Below, one piece after another: positions 36,887-46,556 of a DNA stretch of 63,597 nt. Made by a program: the position numbers and the translations under genes. Each line of letters opens with the position of its first letter. The stretch's first letter is position 1. The stretch covers positions 1-63,597 of the forward strand of contig JAQUZE010000009.1 in NCBI GenBank assembly GCA_028691515.1. Direction: 5' to 3'. The notes under the pieces were generated by a model. That model had not been told where the DNA came from and ran no database searches. It was given only the letters and a program-made list of their open reading frames with translations. Source of the stretch: Bacilli bacterium (lineage in GTDB: Bacteria > Bacillota_I > Bacilli_A > ML615J-28 > CAG-698).

Positions 36887-37931
36887 ATTTAATCATTAAT
36901 AATATTTCTTTTTTTAATTCTTCAATAATGTCTTCTTGAGGTATTTTTTTAATAATAACTCCTTTTTTAAATAGAAGGGCAGAGTTTACACCGCCAGCTA
37001 TTCCTAAGTCAGCATCCATTGCTTCCCCAGGACCATTAACGGCACAACCCATAATTGCTACTTTAATTGATACATTTCCTAAAGTATCCAGAAATTTTTC
37101 AATTTCGTTAACAATTGGTATCATATTATACTGAGTTCTACCACATGTTGGACAACTAATTAAGTCAGGTTTTTGATATAAATTTAGTGATGCTAAAATT
37201 TCTTTAGCAACTCTAATTTCATCAATTGGATCACTGCTTAAGGATACACGAATGGTATCTCCAATTCCTTCGTTTAACAAAATTCCTAAAGCAACTGAAG
37301 ATTTAATTGTACCTATTGTTATAGTTCCAGCTTCTGTTACACCAAGATGTAGTGGATAAGAAAAAGTTTTACTAGCAAGCCTATAAGCTTCTACGGTAGT
37401 TTTTACATTTGAAGCTTTTAAAGATATAATTATTTCTTTAAAATTTAAATCTTCTAAAATTTTAACATGGCGCTCAGCACTTTTAACTAATGCAACAGCA
37501 GAAGAACCATAAGTCTCTTTAATCTCTTTTTCTAATGAACCAGAATTTACACCAATTCTAATAGGTATATTTTTTTCTTTGCATTTTTCAACAACCATTT
37601 TTATTTTATCAATAGAGCCAATATTTCCAGGATTAATTCTTAATTTGTCTATTCCCATATCAATAGCAATTAATGCTAGTTTATAATCAAAGTGAATATC
37701 AGCTACTAAAGGAATATTGATTTGTTTTTTGATTTCTTTTAAAGCATAAGCATCAGTTTCATCTAGAACAGCAACTCTAACTAATTCACATCCTGATTTT
37801 TCTAGGTTATTAATTTGTTTAACTGTGTCTAAAATATTTTTTGTTTTTGTGTTGGTCATACTTTGAATAATTATTTTGTTTCCTCCACCAATAATTATAT
37901 TTCCAACTTTTATTTCTTTTGTTTTTTTCAT
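36885..37931 (-). CDS. ispG: 4-hydroxy-3-methylbut-2-enyl diphosphate synthase IspG
   Basis: Penultimate enzyme of the MEP isoprenoid pathway, a [4Fe-4S] protein reducing MEcPP to HMBPP. The 348-residue product carries IQSMTNTKT, DIHFDYKLAL, KLRINPGNIG, GVNSGSLE, and the cluster ligands in SCPTCGRT and MGCAVNGPGEA. The length matches bacterial (two-domain) IspG. Together with dxs at 50858 it shows the MEP route. The start overlaps by 4 bases (ATGA) with the stop of an upstream transposase-type HTH gene, an unusual partner. Confidence 0.97.
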   Translation of the reverse strand: MKKTKEIKVGNIIIGGGNKIIIQSMTNTKTKNILDTVKQINNLEKSGCELVRVAVLDETDAYALKEIKKQINIPLVADIHFDYKLALIAIDMGIDKLRINPGNIGSIDKIKMVVEKCKEKNIPIRIGVNSGSLEKEIKETYGSSAVALVKSAERHVKILEDLNFKEIIISLKASNVKTTVEAYRLASKTFSYPLHLGVTEAGTITIGTIKSSVALGILLNEGIGDTIRVSLSSDPIDEIRVAKEILASLNLYQKPDLISCPTCGRTQYNMIPIVNEIEKFLDTLGNVSIKVAIMGCAVNGPGEAMDADLGIAGGVNSALLFKKGVIIKKIPQEDIIEELKKEILLMIK

Positions 37932-38386
37932 ATTTTTGATTTCTTTTTTCTATTTCTTTTCTTGCGTTGTGGAGATCTTATTCTTTTTTCTCTTAAAATA
38001 TTATATATAGTACTTCTAGATAATTGATAACCATATTCTTTTTTCATAATTCTTGCAAATTCAGTAAAATTAGTCCCTTTATATTCATTTTTATAAAGAT
38101 AAGCTAATTGAGTTCTAATATCTTCATCATAAGTATTTGCTGGTTTATTAAAATGATTTTTATGTATTACACCATAATCACCGTTATCAATAACTTGTCT
38201 TTTTAAATTTCTTACTTGTCTGTTAGTAATTTTTAATTTTTTTGCAGCCTTTGGTCCATTAAATTTACCCGCAAGTAAATCTCTAATAACTTTAATTTTT
38301 TTCTTCTCGGGTTTAGTTAGTTTAGGTGTTTTTACTTGTTCAAAACTTACATCATTTATAAAATATAAATCTTTATTATCTTGCAT
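37928..38386 (-). CDS. Transposase-type helix-turn-helix protein without a DDE domain
   Basis: A 152-residue basic protein. Residues about 25-75 match the N-terminal HTH of ISNCY/IS481-like transposases: LLAGKFNGPKAAKKLKITNR then QVRNLKRQVIDNGDYGVIHK. A second HTH-like segment (about 95-137) includes FTEFARIMKKEYGYQLSRST. It stops with a Lys/Arg-rich tail exactly where a transposase would enter its integrase core, and no core remnant, inverted repeats or target duplications are seen. It is in frame, has AAGGAGA before the ATG and overlaps ispG by 4 bases. It is either a domesticated DNA-binding protein, perhaps a regulator of ispG, or a truncated transposase. Confidence 0.75.
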   Translation of the reverse strand: MQDNKDLYFINDVSFEQVKTPKLTKPEKKKIKVIRDLLAGKFNGPKAAKKLKITNRQVRNLKRQVIDNGDYGVIHKNHFNKPANTYDEDIRTQLAYLYKNEYKGTNFTEFARIMKKEYGYQLSRSTIYNILREKRIRSPQRKKRNRKKKSKI

Positions 38387-38421
38387 TTTATTCTCCTTAG
38401 TTTAATAATTATTTCCTTTTT

Positions 38422-38450
38422 ATATTATCATATAACATCTTAAAATGCAA
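38422..38450 (-). promoter_or_regulatory. Promoter of the HTH-ispG pair
   Basis: On the minus strand TTGCAT (38450-38445) and TAATAT (38427-38422) are 17 bp apart, upstream of the HTH gene. Confidence 0.6.
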
Positions 38451-38468
38451 TTGATAATAATAAAGCAA

Positions 38469-38499
38469 TAAAAAAAGATATTTAAAAATATCTTTTTTA
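38469..38499 (-). terminator. Intrinsic terminator after rpmG
   Basis: AAAAAAGATATTT pairs with AAATATCTTTTTT; it lies 5 bases beyond the rpmG stop and separates it from the HTH-ispG unit. Confidence 0.8.
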
Positions 38500-38503
38500 A
38501 CTA

Positions 38504-38659
38504 TTACTTTTTAGTTTTTTCCTTATGTAAAGTTTGTTTTCGACACTTTGGACAGAATTTATTAACTTCTATACGGTCAGGAGTATTCTTTTTATTCTTT
38601 TCAGTTAAATAGTTTTCTTCTCCGCAAACTGTACATCTCATTAAAAAAGTTACACGCAT
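38504..38659 (-). CDS. rpmG: 50S ribosomal protein L33
   Basis: A 51-residue ribosomal protein starting MRVTFLMRCTVCGEENY. It is the zinc-binding (C+) form, with CTVC and CPKC pairs, followed by the conserved KNTPDRIEVNKFCPKCRK stretch and HKEKTKK end. An AGGAGG ribosome-binding site lies 8 bases before the ATG and a strong promoter upstream. It stands alone between its own promoter and terminator. Bacillota often carry C+ and C- paralogues; only this one is in the window. Confidence 0.96.
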   Translation of the reverse strand: MRVTFLMRCTVCGEENYLTEKNKKNTPDRIEVNKFCPKCRKQTLHKEKTKK

Positions 38660-38690
38660 TTTGTAAACCTCCTCATAACTTGCTTGTTAT

Positions 38691-38719
38691 ATTATACTAT
38701 AATTTAAATTAAATAGCAA
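38691..38719 (-). promoter_or_regulatory. Promoter of rpmG
   Basis: On the minus strand TTGCTA (38719-38714) and TATAAT (38696-38691), spacer 17 bp. Confidence 0.8.
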
Positions 38720-38749
38720 GAATTAATACTTAGTGAATAAAAAAGAATA

Positions 38750-39979
38750 TTATTTGCTTTTTGCTTTATTAATAGCATCAAATCTTTCTTTAAGTGCTTT
38801 TTCATATTTGCTAGTTTCTTGAGGTTCGTAATATTTACTGTTTTTAATGGAATCTGGTAGGTATTGTTGCAAAACCCAATTACCTGGATAATCATGTGGA
38901 TATAAATATTTCTTTTGATTTGGATCAAAAGAATAAGTATTTTTTAAGTGTAGGGGAAGATTACCACCTTTTCCATCTTCAATGTCTTTTAAAGCTTTAT
39001 CAATTGCAATTAATGCTGAATTTGATTTTGGTGATAAAGCCATTTCGATTACAATCTCTCCTAAAGGTAATCTAGCTTCAGGCATACCGAGCTCTAATGA
39101 TGCCTCACAAGCTGCTCTTAATCTTGGGCCAAGTGATGGATTTGCAAGACCAATATCTTCATAAAAAATTGCATATAATCTTCTAATTAAAGGAATTAAA
39201 TCTTCTGAGAATAACAGCCTAGCTAAATAGTGAAGGCTAGCATCAACGTCACTACCTCGAATTGATTTTTGTAAACCACTTAATGTATCATAATAATTGT
39301 CACCATTTTTATCTAGAGAAGCAGATGCTTTCATTATAATTCTTTTTACTTCATCTAGATTAATATTATCTTTTTCTAAAAGATTATTTACTAATTCTAA
39401 TGAATTTAATAAATTTCTAACATCTCCATTAGAAATAGAAATTAAATATTCTTTAACATCTTCATTAATATTTTCATAAATTTCTAATTTCTTAAGTGAA
39501 TTATCTAATATTTTAAGCATATTTTCATTGTTTAAGGGATTTAATTTATAAATTACCGTCCTGGATCTTATAGCTGGGTTTACTGAGTGATAAGGGTTAA
39601 TAGTTGTTAGACCAATTATTGTTATTGTTCCGTTTTCAACAAACGGAAGAAGATAATCTTGAATATCTTTTTTCATTCGATGAATTTCATCAACAATTAA
39701 AATACTTTGTTTATTTTCTGGAGCATTTTCAATAATTTCTTTTAATAAAGCTTTATTGTCAGTTGCTGAACTAAATAAAGAATAGTTTGCTTCTAGTTCA
39801 TTGGCAATAACTAAAGCAAGAGTGGTTTTTCCTATTCCCGGATCACCATATAAAATAAGAGATGATAATTTCTTGTTTTTAATCATTCTAGCAATTGGCC
39901 CTTTAGCACCTATAAGATGATTTTGTCCAATTATATCACTTAATTTAGTTGGTCTTAATGAATAAGCTAATGGCCTCAT
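38750..39979 (-). CDS. rarA: Replication-associated recombination protein RarA (MgsA)
   Basis: AAA+ ATPase of the clamp-loader group acting at stalled replication forks. The 409 residues show MRPLAYSLRPTKLSDIIGQN, Walker A LYGDPGIGKTT (about 42-53), Walker B ILIVDEIHRM, sensor 1 LTTINP and an arginine-finger-region PAIRSR, then the tetramerisation domain with ARLPLGE. The start at 39979 is preceded by GAGAGGTGG. In B. subtilis it lies next to the hisS-aspS region; here it is divergent from apt. Confidence 0.96.
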   Translation of the reverse strand: MRPLAYSLRPTKLSDIIGQNHLIGAKGPIARMIKNKKLSSLILYGDPGIGKTTLALVIANELEANYSLFSSATDNKALLKEIIENAPENKQSILIVDEIHRMKKDIQDYLLPFVENGTITIIGLTTINPYHSVNPAIRSRTVIYKLNPLNNENMLKILDNSLKKLEIYENINEDVKEYLISISNGDVRNLLNSLELVNNLLEKDNINLDEVKRIIMKASASLDKNGDNYYDTLSGLQKSIRGSDVDASLHYLARLLFSEDLIPLIRRLYAIFYEDIGLANPSLGPRLRAACEASLELGMPEARLPLGEIVIEMALSPKSNSALIAIDKALKDIEDGKGGNLPLHLKNTYSFDPNQKKYLYPHDYPGNWVLQQYLPDSIKNSKYYEPQETSKYEKALKERFDAINKAKSK

Positions 39980-40133
39980 TTTATTACCACCTCTCTATCT
40001 ATTTAGTTTAGCATAAAAATAAAATTAAGTAAATAAACACTATTTAATTAAAATAATAATTATCAATTTTTTAATTAAATTTTGAGAAATAGAAATATTA
40101 TAATTAATAATTAATTAACAATTTCTAATTTAC
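39980..40133. other. AT-rich divergent intergenic region between rarA and apt
   Basis: This part holds the rarA ribosome-binding site and an 11-bp inverted repeat, TTTAATTAAAA (40043-40053) with TTTTAATTAAA (40069-40079). No ORF, RNA motif or convincing rarA -35/-10 pair is visible. Confidence 0.5.
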
Positions 40134-40162
40134 TTAACAAAAGTATAAATTTTTGATATAAT
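40134..40162 (+). promoter_or_regulatory. Promoter of apt-rel-dtd
   Basis: TTAACA (40134-40139) and TATAAT (40157-40162), spacer 17 bp, about 50 bp before apt. Confidence 0.78.
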
Positions 40163-40214
40163 AAAGAATATTCTCAAGTTATAAATATGAGTTATATTGA
40201 AGGAGTGAAAAGCA

Positions 40215-40727
40215 ATGGATTATAAGAAATATATTGCAAGTGTAAAAGATTTTCCAATTGAAGGTATTTTGTTTAGAGATATTACACCACTAATGGCAGA
40301 TAAAGATGCATTTAGAGCAAGTTGTGAGGAATTAAGTAATTATGGTAGAAAATTAAAAGCAGATGTAGTTGTTGGCCCTGAATCAAGAGGCTTTATTTTT
40401 GGGTGTCCAATTGCTTTTGATCTACAGATAGGTTTTATTCCAATAAGAAAACCAGATAAGTTACCAAGAGAAAATATAAGTATATCTTATGACTTAGAAT
40501 ATGGTCACAATACATTATGTATTCATAGTGATAGTATAAAAAAAGGACAAAGAGTTTTAATAATTGATGATTTATTGGCAACAGGCGGAACAATTAAGGC
40601 CACAATAGAACTTGTTGAAAAACTTGGAGGGATTGTTGTTGGTTTAGGTTTTTTAATAGAATTATGTGATTTAAAGGGAAGAGATTTATTAAAGGGTTAT
40701 GATATTAAGTCATTAGTTAAATATTAG
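40215..40727 (+). CDS. apt: Adenine phosphoribosyltransferase
   Basis: Salvages adenine to AMP with PRPP. The 170-residue protein has the substrate loops [13 protein letters not shown] and [10 protein letters not shown], the RKPDKLPRE flexible loop, and the PRPP-binding motif [14 protein letters not shown]. The length matches bacterial Apt. It precedes rel and dtd as in B. subtilis, apart from recJ, which is absent upstream. Confidence 0.97.
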   Translation: MDYKKYIASVKDFPIEGILFRDITPLMADKDAFRASCEELSNYGRKLKADVVVGPESRGFIFGCPIAFDLQIGFIPIRKPDKLPRENISISYDLEYGHNTLCIHSDSIKKGQRVLIIDDLLATGGTIKATIELVEKLGGIVVGLGFLIELCDLKGRDLLKGYDIKSLVKY

Positions 40728-40768
40728 AATTTAGGTTTAACTATTATATAAAGGAAGGAGGTTGAATT

Positions 40769-42967
40769 ATGGAATACAAACATACAATTGAAGATGTAAT
40801 TTTAAGAGCAAAAGTTTATTTAAAAAATGAAAACAACATTAACTTAATAAAAAAAGCTTACTCGCTAGCTAAAGAAAAGCACGAAGGACAATTTCGTAAG
40901 TCTATGGATCCATATATTCAACATCCAATAGAAGTTGCATATATGTTGGCAGAATTTCAAGCTTCTCCACAAACAATTGCTGCAGGTTTATTACATGATG
41001 TTTTAGAAGATACTGATGAGACTAAAGAAAGTCTAGAAAAAGCTTTTGGAACTGATGTAGTTAGTATTGTTGAAGGAGTTACAAAGATTTCTAGGTTAAA
41101 ATATATGACTTTAGAAAAAGCATTAGCAAAGTCTCATCAAAAAATATTATTAGCAATGGCTAAAGATATTCGTGTTATTTTAGTTAAACTAGTTGATAGA
41201 GTTCATAATATGCGCACTTTAGAATATCAGCCTGCTGATAAACAACAAAAAATTGCCAGAGAAACATTAGATTTATATGCACCACTTGCTCATAGAATTG
41301 GTATGTATAGGATTAAAGCAGAATTAGAGGACAATAGTTTAAAATATTTAGATCCAGACACTTATAGTACTATTTCAAATAAAATTAAAGAACAAAGATC
41401 TGTAAGAGAAGATGATATTAATAAAATGAGTGATTTAATAACCACGCTTTTAGATAAAAATTCTATACAAGGTTATCAAATCAAAGGAAGAATTAAAAAT
41501 ATTTACAGTGTTTGTAAAAAAATGAAACAAAAACAATTAGATCTTACTGAGATTTACGATTTAATGGCTTTAAGGGTTTTAGTCCCTTCCGTTGAATCTT
41601 GTTATCACGTTCTTGGTCTTGTCCATGGAGAATGGAGTCCAATTCCTAAAAGATTTAAAGATTATATAGCTACTCCAAAACCGAATCTTTATCAATCATT
41701 ACATACTACGATTGTTGGAATAAAGGGTAAGATTTATGAAATTCAAATTAGAACTTATGAAATGGACCAAATTGCTGAATTTGGTGTGGCGGCTCATTGG
41801 GCATATAAAGAAGATAATAAAAACTATTCTCCAGAAAAAGAACAATTAGAAGTTAGTAGTAAATTAAAATGGTATAAAGAATTATTAGCTTATGCAGAGA
41901 TTAGTGAATCTGAAGATTTTGACCCTTTGGAAGATATAAAAGAAGATATTTTTAGTGCTAATGTATATGTGTTTACTCCAAAAGGAGATGCTCTTGATTT
42001 TCCTCAAGGTGCAACACCACTTGATTTTGCTTATAGAATTCACACTGAAGTTGGTAATAAAACTGTAGGTGCTATTGTTAATGGGAAAATTGTTCCTTTA
42101 ACATATAAATTAAAAACTGGTGATATTGTTGAAATAAAAACAAATAAAAGTTTTAATGGTCCTAGTAAATCTTGGTTGAAAGTTGTAAAAACATCGCATG
42201 CTAAACATAAAATTAGCTCAATATTAAACAAACAAAGAAGAGAAGCATTTATTGCCTCAGGAAAAGACATTTTTGAAAAAGTTGCTAAAGAAGAAAAATT
42301 TTCAATTTCTAAAATTGATGATAAAATAGTAAATCAATTTTTCAGCAAATATAATGTTAGTAATTTAGATGATTTTTACCATGAAATTGGAAAAGAAAAA
42401 TTATCACCAAAAGGAGCAATAAATACAATTTTAGGTATTAAAGATAAGTATACTGATGAATTACTAATTGAATCATATAATCTTAAGAGTTCAAGAAAAA
42501 CATCAAAAGTATCTAACAGTTTAGGAATTATTGTTGAAGGTCTTGATAAAGCAAAAATTAAACTTGCAAGTTGTTGCTTGCCAGTTTATGGCGATATTAT
42601 AGTAGGTTATGTAACAAAAAATAGTGGAATCGTTTGTCATAGAATGGAATGTCATAATACTAATTTTGATTCAAATGAAAGATTAATTGATGTTTTTTGG
42701 GATGATGAAGCTGAACCAAGACAATATGATTCTAATTTAACTATTTATTCTTATAACAGAAATAATATTATTGGGGATATTATTAATACTATTAATATTA
42801 CTAGCTCTATTTATATAAAAACAATTAAATCAACAAGTAAAAATAAAGGATCTGACATTTTAACATCTATAAAATTAACTACCCCAAATGTTGATGCTCT
42901 TAATAAAGTAATTGCAAATTTGCAAAAAATATCTGATATTTACGAAATTAAAAGGAATATAAAATAA
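40769..42967 (+). CDS. rel: Bifunctional (p)ppGpp synthetase/hydrolase Rel
   Basis: The stringent-response enzyme. The 732 residues contain an HD hydrolase domain with AAGLLHDVLEDT near residue 72 (HD pair intact, so hydrolysis should work), a synthetase domain with RFKDYIATPKPNLYQSLH (the RFKD form found in bifunctional enzymes), a TGS domain (about 390-450), and a C-terminal zinc-finger/ACT region with CCLP and a final ACT domain (about 655-732). SD AGGAGG is excellent. Its stop overlaps the dtd start. Confidence 0.96.
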   Translation: MEYKHTIEDVILRAKVYLKNENNINLIKKAYSLAKEKHEGQFRKSMDPYIQHPIEVAYMLAEFQASPQTIAAGLLHDVLEDTDETKESLEKAFGTDVVSIVEGVTKISRLKYMTLEKALAKSHQKILLAMAKDIRVILVKLVDRVHNMRTLEYQPADKQQKIARETLDLYAPLAHRIGMYRIKAELEDNSLKYLDPDTYSTISNKIKEQRSVREDDINKMSDLITTLLDKNSIQGYQIKGRIKNIYSVCKKMKQKQLDLTEIYDLMALRVLVPSVESCYHVLGLVHGEWSPIPKRFKDYIATPKPNLYQSLHTTIVGIKGKIYEIQIRTYEMDQIAEFGVAAHWAYKEDNKNYSPEKEQLEVSSKLKWYKELLAYAEISESEDFDPLEDIKEDIFSANVYVFTPKGDALDFPQGATPLDFAYRIHTEVGNKTVGAIVNGKIVPLTYKLKTGDIVEIKTNKSFNGPSKSWLKVVKTSHAKHKISSILNKQRREAFIASGKDIFEKVAKEEKFSISKIDDKIVNQFFSKYNVSNLDDFYHEIGKEKLSPKGAINTILGIKDKYTDELLIESYNLKSSRKTSKVSNSLGIIVEGLDKAKIKLASCCLPVYGDIIVGYVTKNSGIVCHRMECHNTNFDSNERLIDVFWDDEAEPRQYDSNLTIYSYNRNNIIGDIINTINITSSIYIKTIKSTSKNKGSDILTSIKLTTPNVDALNKVIANLQKISDIYEIKRNIK

Positions 42968-43404
42968 TGAGAGTCTTGATTCAAAGAGTAAATAATGCAA
43001 AATGCGAAGTTAATAATAAAATAATTGGAGAAATCAAAGGGGGATTATTAGTTTTTGTTGGTTTTAGTGAAACTGATACATTGATAGAAATTAAAAAAAT
43101 GGCAAAAAAAATTGTAAATTTACGTATATTTAATGATAATGATGGTAAAATGAATAAAAGTCTTCAAGATATAGGTGGAAAGATACTTTCTATTTCTCAA
43201 TTTACTCTTTATGCTAACACATTAAAAGGTAATAGGCCGTCATTTATAGATGCAATGGAACCTAAAAAAGCAAATGAAATGTATGATTTATTTAATAAAG
43301 AGTTAGAAAAATATAATATTTTAGTTGAGACAGGATTGTTTGGCGAAGAAATGAATATTTCATTAACAAACTGTGGTCCTGTTACAATTTCTCTAGAGTT
43401 TTAA
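42967..43404 (+). CDS. dtd: D-aminoacyl-tRNA deacylase
   Basis: Releases D-amino acids (and glycine misplaced on tRNA-Ala) from tRNA. The 145-residue product has the invariant ISQFTLYA and the cis-Pro motif NCGPVTI near the C-terminus, starting MRVLIQRV. It is translationally coupled to rel (TAATG) and closes the apt-rel-dtd operon at a terminator. Confidence 0.97.
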   Translation: MRVLIQRVNNAKCEVNNKIIGEIKGGLLVFVGFSETDTLIEIKKMAKKIVNLRIFNDNDGKMNKSLQDIGGKILSISQFTLYANTLKGNRPSFIDAMEPKKANEMYDLFNKELEKYNILVETGLFGEEMNISLTNCGPVTISLEF

Positions 43405-43431
43405 AAAAGATTGAATTTCAATCTTTTTTTT
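43402..43431 (+). terminator. Intrinsic terminator after dtd
   Basis: AAAAAAGATTG and CAATCTTTTTTT pair around AATTT. Confidence 0.87.
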
Positions 43432-43491
43432 ATAAATATTAAGTTAAATTTAATTTATTGAATATAATATTCTTATCATTAAAATACTTTA

Positions 43492-43520
43492 TTAACAATT
43501 TAATGTTATTTTGGTATAAT
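43492..43520 (+). promoter_or_regulatory. Promoter of the TPR/GGDEF-EAL-like and HEPN-like gene pair
   Basis: TTAACA (43492-43497) and TATAAT (43515-43520), spacer 17 bp, 24 bp before the ATG of the large gene. Confidence 0.78.
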
Positions 43521-43544
43521 GTAATTACAGTTGGAGGTTAAGTT

Positions 43545-46500
43545 ATGACAATTACAGATAGGTATCAAGAATTATTAGATAAAGAATTAACAATAGATAA
43601 TCTTAATGAATTAGAAGCTTTAGTCATTGATGCTAAAAAAGCTAAAGAAACAAGATATAGTTATCTTGTAACTTTAGAAATTGTTGATCTTTTCCTTTCT
43701 AACAATGATTTAAATAGAGCATTTGATTTAATTAATAAAATTATCAATAATTTTGAAATAAAAAAATTTCCAGATTTATATGTCAGTTTTTTAGAACAGA
43801 TGATTTATGTTTGTATTAATAAGCAAAACTATAAGTCAGCTTACAGGTTTGCTTTAATAAAAAGAAATTATATTGATGAAAACGATAATGAAGTAGTAAA
43901 CAGATGGTATTTAGAAATGTCTTACATTTTTGCAGAAATGAATCAACCTGAGAAATCATTAATTAATTTAAAAGCTATATTATTAAATAATCCTACCAAA
44001 GAGCTCAAATCTTTAGTTCTTTCAAATCTTGCAAAGATTTATATTGATCAAAAAGATGTTGAGTTGGCAAAAGAAACAATTAGTAGATGTTTAAATTTAG
44101 TTGATGAATTAAATGATATTGAAGGTGAAAAATATATTAACTATTTGAATGCTAAATTATATGTTTTAGAAGAAAACTATAAAATGGCAAAAAAACAATT
44201 TGCTGAAATTTTTTATGGACTAACCTCATTAAGTGATAACCAACTAGGAATAGGCAATGAATATTTATCATTACTATTAGATGTTGATGATGTATCTACA
44301 GCAAAAAAATTTATTAGTCAATTTGAGAATAGTTATTTGAAATCGACAGATAAAATAAATTTAAAAGTTTTTTATACTAATAAATTAAGAACGTTAATTT
44401 TACTTAATAATTCTAAAAAAAATGAATATCTTTTACTAATTAATCAAATTGATGCTTTAAATCAAATAATTACAGAAGAAAACGATAATTTATTTAATCA
44501 AATTAACGAAGATGAAAAATTTTTAGAAGCAAGTGAAAAAAATAATAAATCATTAACTAAAATAGAAAAATCAATTTTATTAAGTGAAACATTTTTAAAC
44601 AGCAATTTATTAAGAGATAATTTGATTTCATTTTTTAATAATTTAAGTGAAATTATTGAATTTTATAGTTCTTTAATTGTTGTTTTAAATAAAGGAAGCA
44701 TGGATTCATTACCTGACTTTTTTAAAAATGATAATGAAATATTAACTTACAATTTTAAGAAAAATAGATTATATGAACGAAAATTATCATTTAGTGATTT
44801 AAATGATACAGTGGTAGAAAAATTAATTGCCCAAAACACAGAAATAGTTTTATCACAAGACGAAATGAGCCATTATGAACCAATAATAAAAGGAAAAAAC
44901 TATTTCGATAGTGGGTTTTTATCGCTAAATGCAATACCTTTAAATTATTTAAATGATATGTTTGGTGTTTTGATTATTGCATCAAAAACTGAAAGCTTAT
45001 TAGAAAATGAAAATATAATGATTTTAAAAATTGCAAGTAATTTAATTTCTTCAAATTTAATTTCTTTGTTTTTTAAAGAAAATATGAATTATCATTCTAA
45101 TTTGTTGAATTTAGCAATTGAAGGTTTACAAGAAGGGATTTTCTATTATTCACCTAATAAAGAGCAATTATTACTTGATGAAAAAATGCAAAAATTTTTA
45201 AATGTCCATAGTAAATATTACAATTTAGAACAATATCGAGAATTAATAGATTCTTCTTATAAAAATGAATATAATAAGAAGCTTTCTTCAATAAAAGAAG
45301 AACAGTCATATGAAATAGTATATAAATTAAATTTAGATGAAAAATCTTATTTATTGAAAGAAATTGGTAGACCATATTTTAATAATAATAATGAGTTAAT
45401 TTTATATGTTGGCACTGTTACTACTTTAAAAGAACATTCTTATGAAACTTTAAAAAGCTTTAAAGATGGTATTTTTAATCATACTGATTATTTAAATAGA
45501 ATTAGTTTTGAAAAAGAGAAATTATTTAATATAGAGTATAAGTTTACTTTAATAAAATTAAGAATTACAAATTTGCGCAATTATGATTATCAAATTGATT
45601 TACAAAATTACATTATTGAATATATTTATAAATTGTTAGAAAACTATGAACATAACAATGTATATTTACTGGATAACTTCGATTTTATGATTTTTAGTTC
45701 AAATACAGATCAAAGATCTTTAGAAAAAATTTTAAGAGAATTGATTGTATTAATTCAAGAAGGAATTAAATATAAAGAAAGAGTAGTTGAATTACTACCA
45801 CAATTTACTTACCTTCGTTATCCTAAAGATGACAATAACATCGATAATGCTGTTGATTTGTTAAATAATATCACTAATATTAATCAAAAAATTATTAGTT
45901 TTGATTCAACGACCGCAAAAGATTATAAAAATAGTGTTGTTATTAAAAAAATTATTGAAAAAGCTATTGAAAGAAATACATTAGAGTTACTTTTTATCAA
46001 ATTAAAAAGTAATGAATTGATATATGAGGTAAGACCTAATATCTTAGGTTTAACTTATTTGGATAATCCTTTTGATTATATTGAAGAAAAAACTACTGTT
46101 AATTTTGAAATGTTAATGTTTGAGACTTTATATAATAATATTAAAAATTGGGATATTAATTACATGATTAATTTAAGTAATTTCACTCTTTTAAATATTG
46201 AAAATAAATTAATTTTAAATAAATTGTATAATGAAAAAATAATTATTTGCATTAGAGATTATTCTTATAATATTATGAATAACATTATTGAGTTAAAAAA
46301 ATTAGGATTTAGAATTTTCCTCAACTATTTTGTTTTTGATAAATTAACAATAAATGAATATATTAGTCTAAATATTGATGGTATTTATTTCACTAAATCT
46401 CTCGTTGGCAACGAGAGAAAAATGGCTTTAAGTTTATGTAAACTTATGAATTATCCAATATTTGCTCATTATGAATTACCTGATTATGATAATTTAATAA

Positions 46501-46556
46501 CTAGAAGTGAAGATGTAATTTCTTTAAAGGAAATAAATAATGTATTTAATAAATAA
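43545..46556 (+). CDS. Large signalling-type protein: TPR, GAF-like, PAS-like, degenerate GGDEF and EAL-like domains
   Basis: A 1003-residue soluble protein with no signal peptide or membrane segment. By eye the order is helical TPR-like repeats (about 1-330), a GAF-like domain (about 340-515), a PAS-like domain (about 520-640), a GGDEF-like fold (about 644-795) and an EAL-like fold (about 798-1000). The catalytic motifs are lost: DNFDF (710-714) sits where GGDEF is expected, before FMIF; EVR (828-830) sits at the EAL position; the DDFG loop reads NYFV before DKLTINEYISLNIDGIYF, a stretch that otherwise keeps the EAL fold spacing. So a ligand-sensing, enzymatically dead role is likely. Domain calls are by pattern, not search. 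It overlaps the following gene by 17 bases and is flanked by a promoter and terminator of its own. Confidence 0.72.
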   Translation: MTITDRYQELLDKELTIDNLNELEALVIDAKKAKETRYSYLVTLEIVDLFLSNNDLNRAFDLINKIINNFEIKKFPDLYVSFLEQMIYVCINKQNYKSAYRFALIKRNYIDENDNEVVNRWYLEMSYIFAEMNQPEKSLINLKAILLNNPTKELKSLVLSNLAKIYIDQKDVELAKETISRCLNLVDELNDIEGEKYINYLNAKLYVLEENYKMAKKQFAEIFYGLTSLSDNQLGIGNEYLSLLLDVDDVSTAKKFISQFENSYLKSTDKINLKVFYTNKLRTLILLNNSKKNEYLLLINQIDALNQIITEENDNLFNQINEDEKFLEASEKNNKSLTKIEKSILLSETFLNSNLLRDNLISFFNNLSEIIEFYSSLIVVLNKGSMDSLPDFFKNDNEILTYNFKKNRLYERKLSFSDLNDTVVEKLIAQNTEIVLSQDEMSHYEPIIKGKNYFDSGFLSLNAIPLNYLNDMFGVLIIASKTESLLENENIMILKIASNLISSNLISLFFKENMNYHSNLLNLAIEGLQEGIFYYSPNKEQLLLDEKMQKFLNVHSKYYNLEQYRELIDSSYKNEYNKKLSSIKEEQSYEIVYKLNLDEKSYLLKEIGRPYFNNNNELILYVGTVTTLKEHSYETLKSFKDGIFNHTDYLNRISFEKEKLFNIEYKFTLIKLRITNLRNYDYQIDLQNYIIEYIYKLLENYEHNNVYLLDNFDFMIFSSNTDQRSLEKILRELIVLIQEGIKYKERVVELLPQFTYLRYPKDDNNIDNAVDLLNNITNINQKIISFDSTTAKDYKNSVVIKKIIEKAIERNTLELLFIKLKSNELIYEVRPNILGLTYLDNPFDYIEEKTTVNFEMLMFETLYNNIKNWDINYMINLSNFTLLNIENKLILNKLYNEKIIICIRDYSYNIMNNIIELKKLGFRIFLNYFVFDKLTINEYISLNIDGIYFTKSLVGNERKMALSLCKLMNYPIFAHYELPDYDNLITRSEDVISLKEINNVFNK

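Noticed and set aside
43455-43475. Second TATAAT-like box upstream of the TPR/GGDEF gene
   Set aside because: No -35 at suitable spacing; the 43492-43520 promoter is much better placed.
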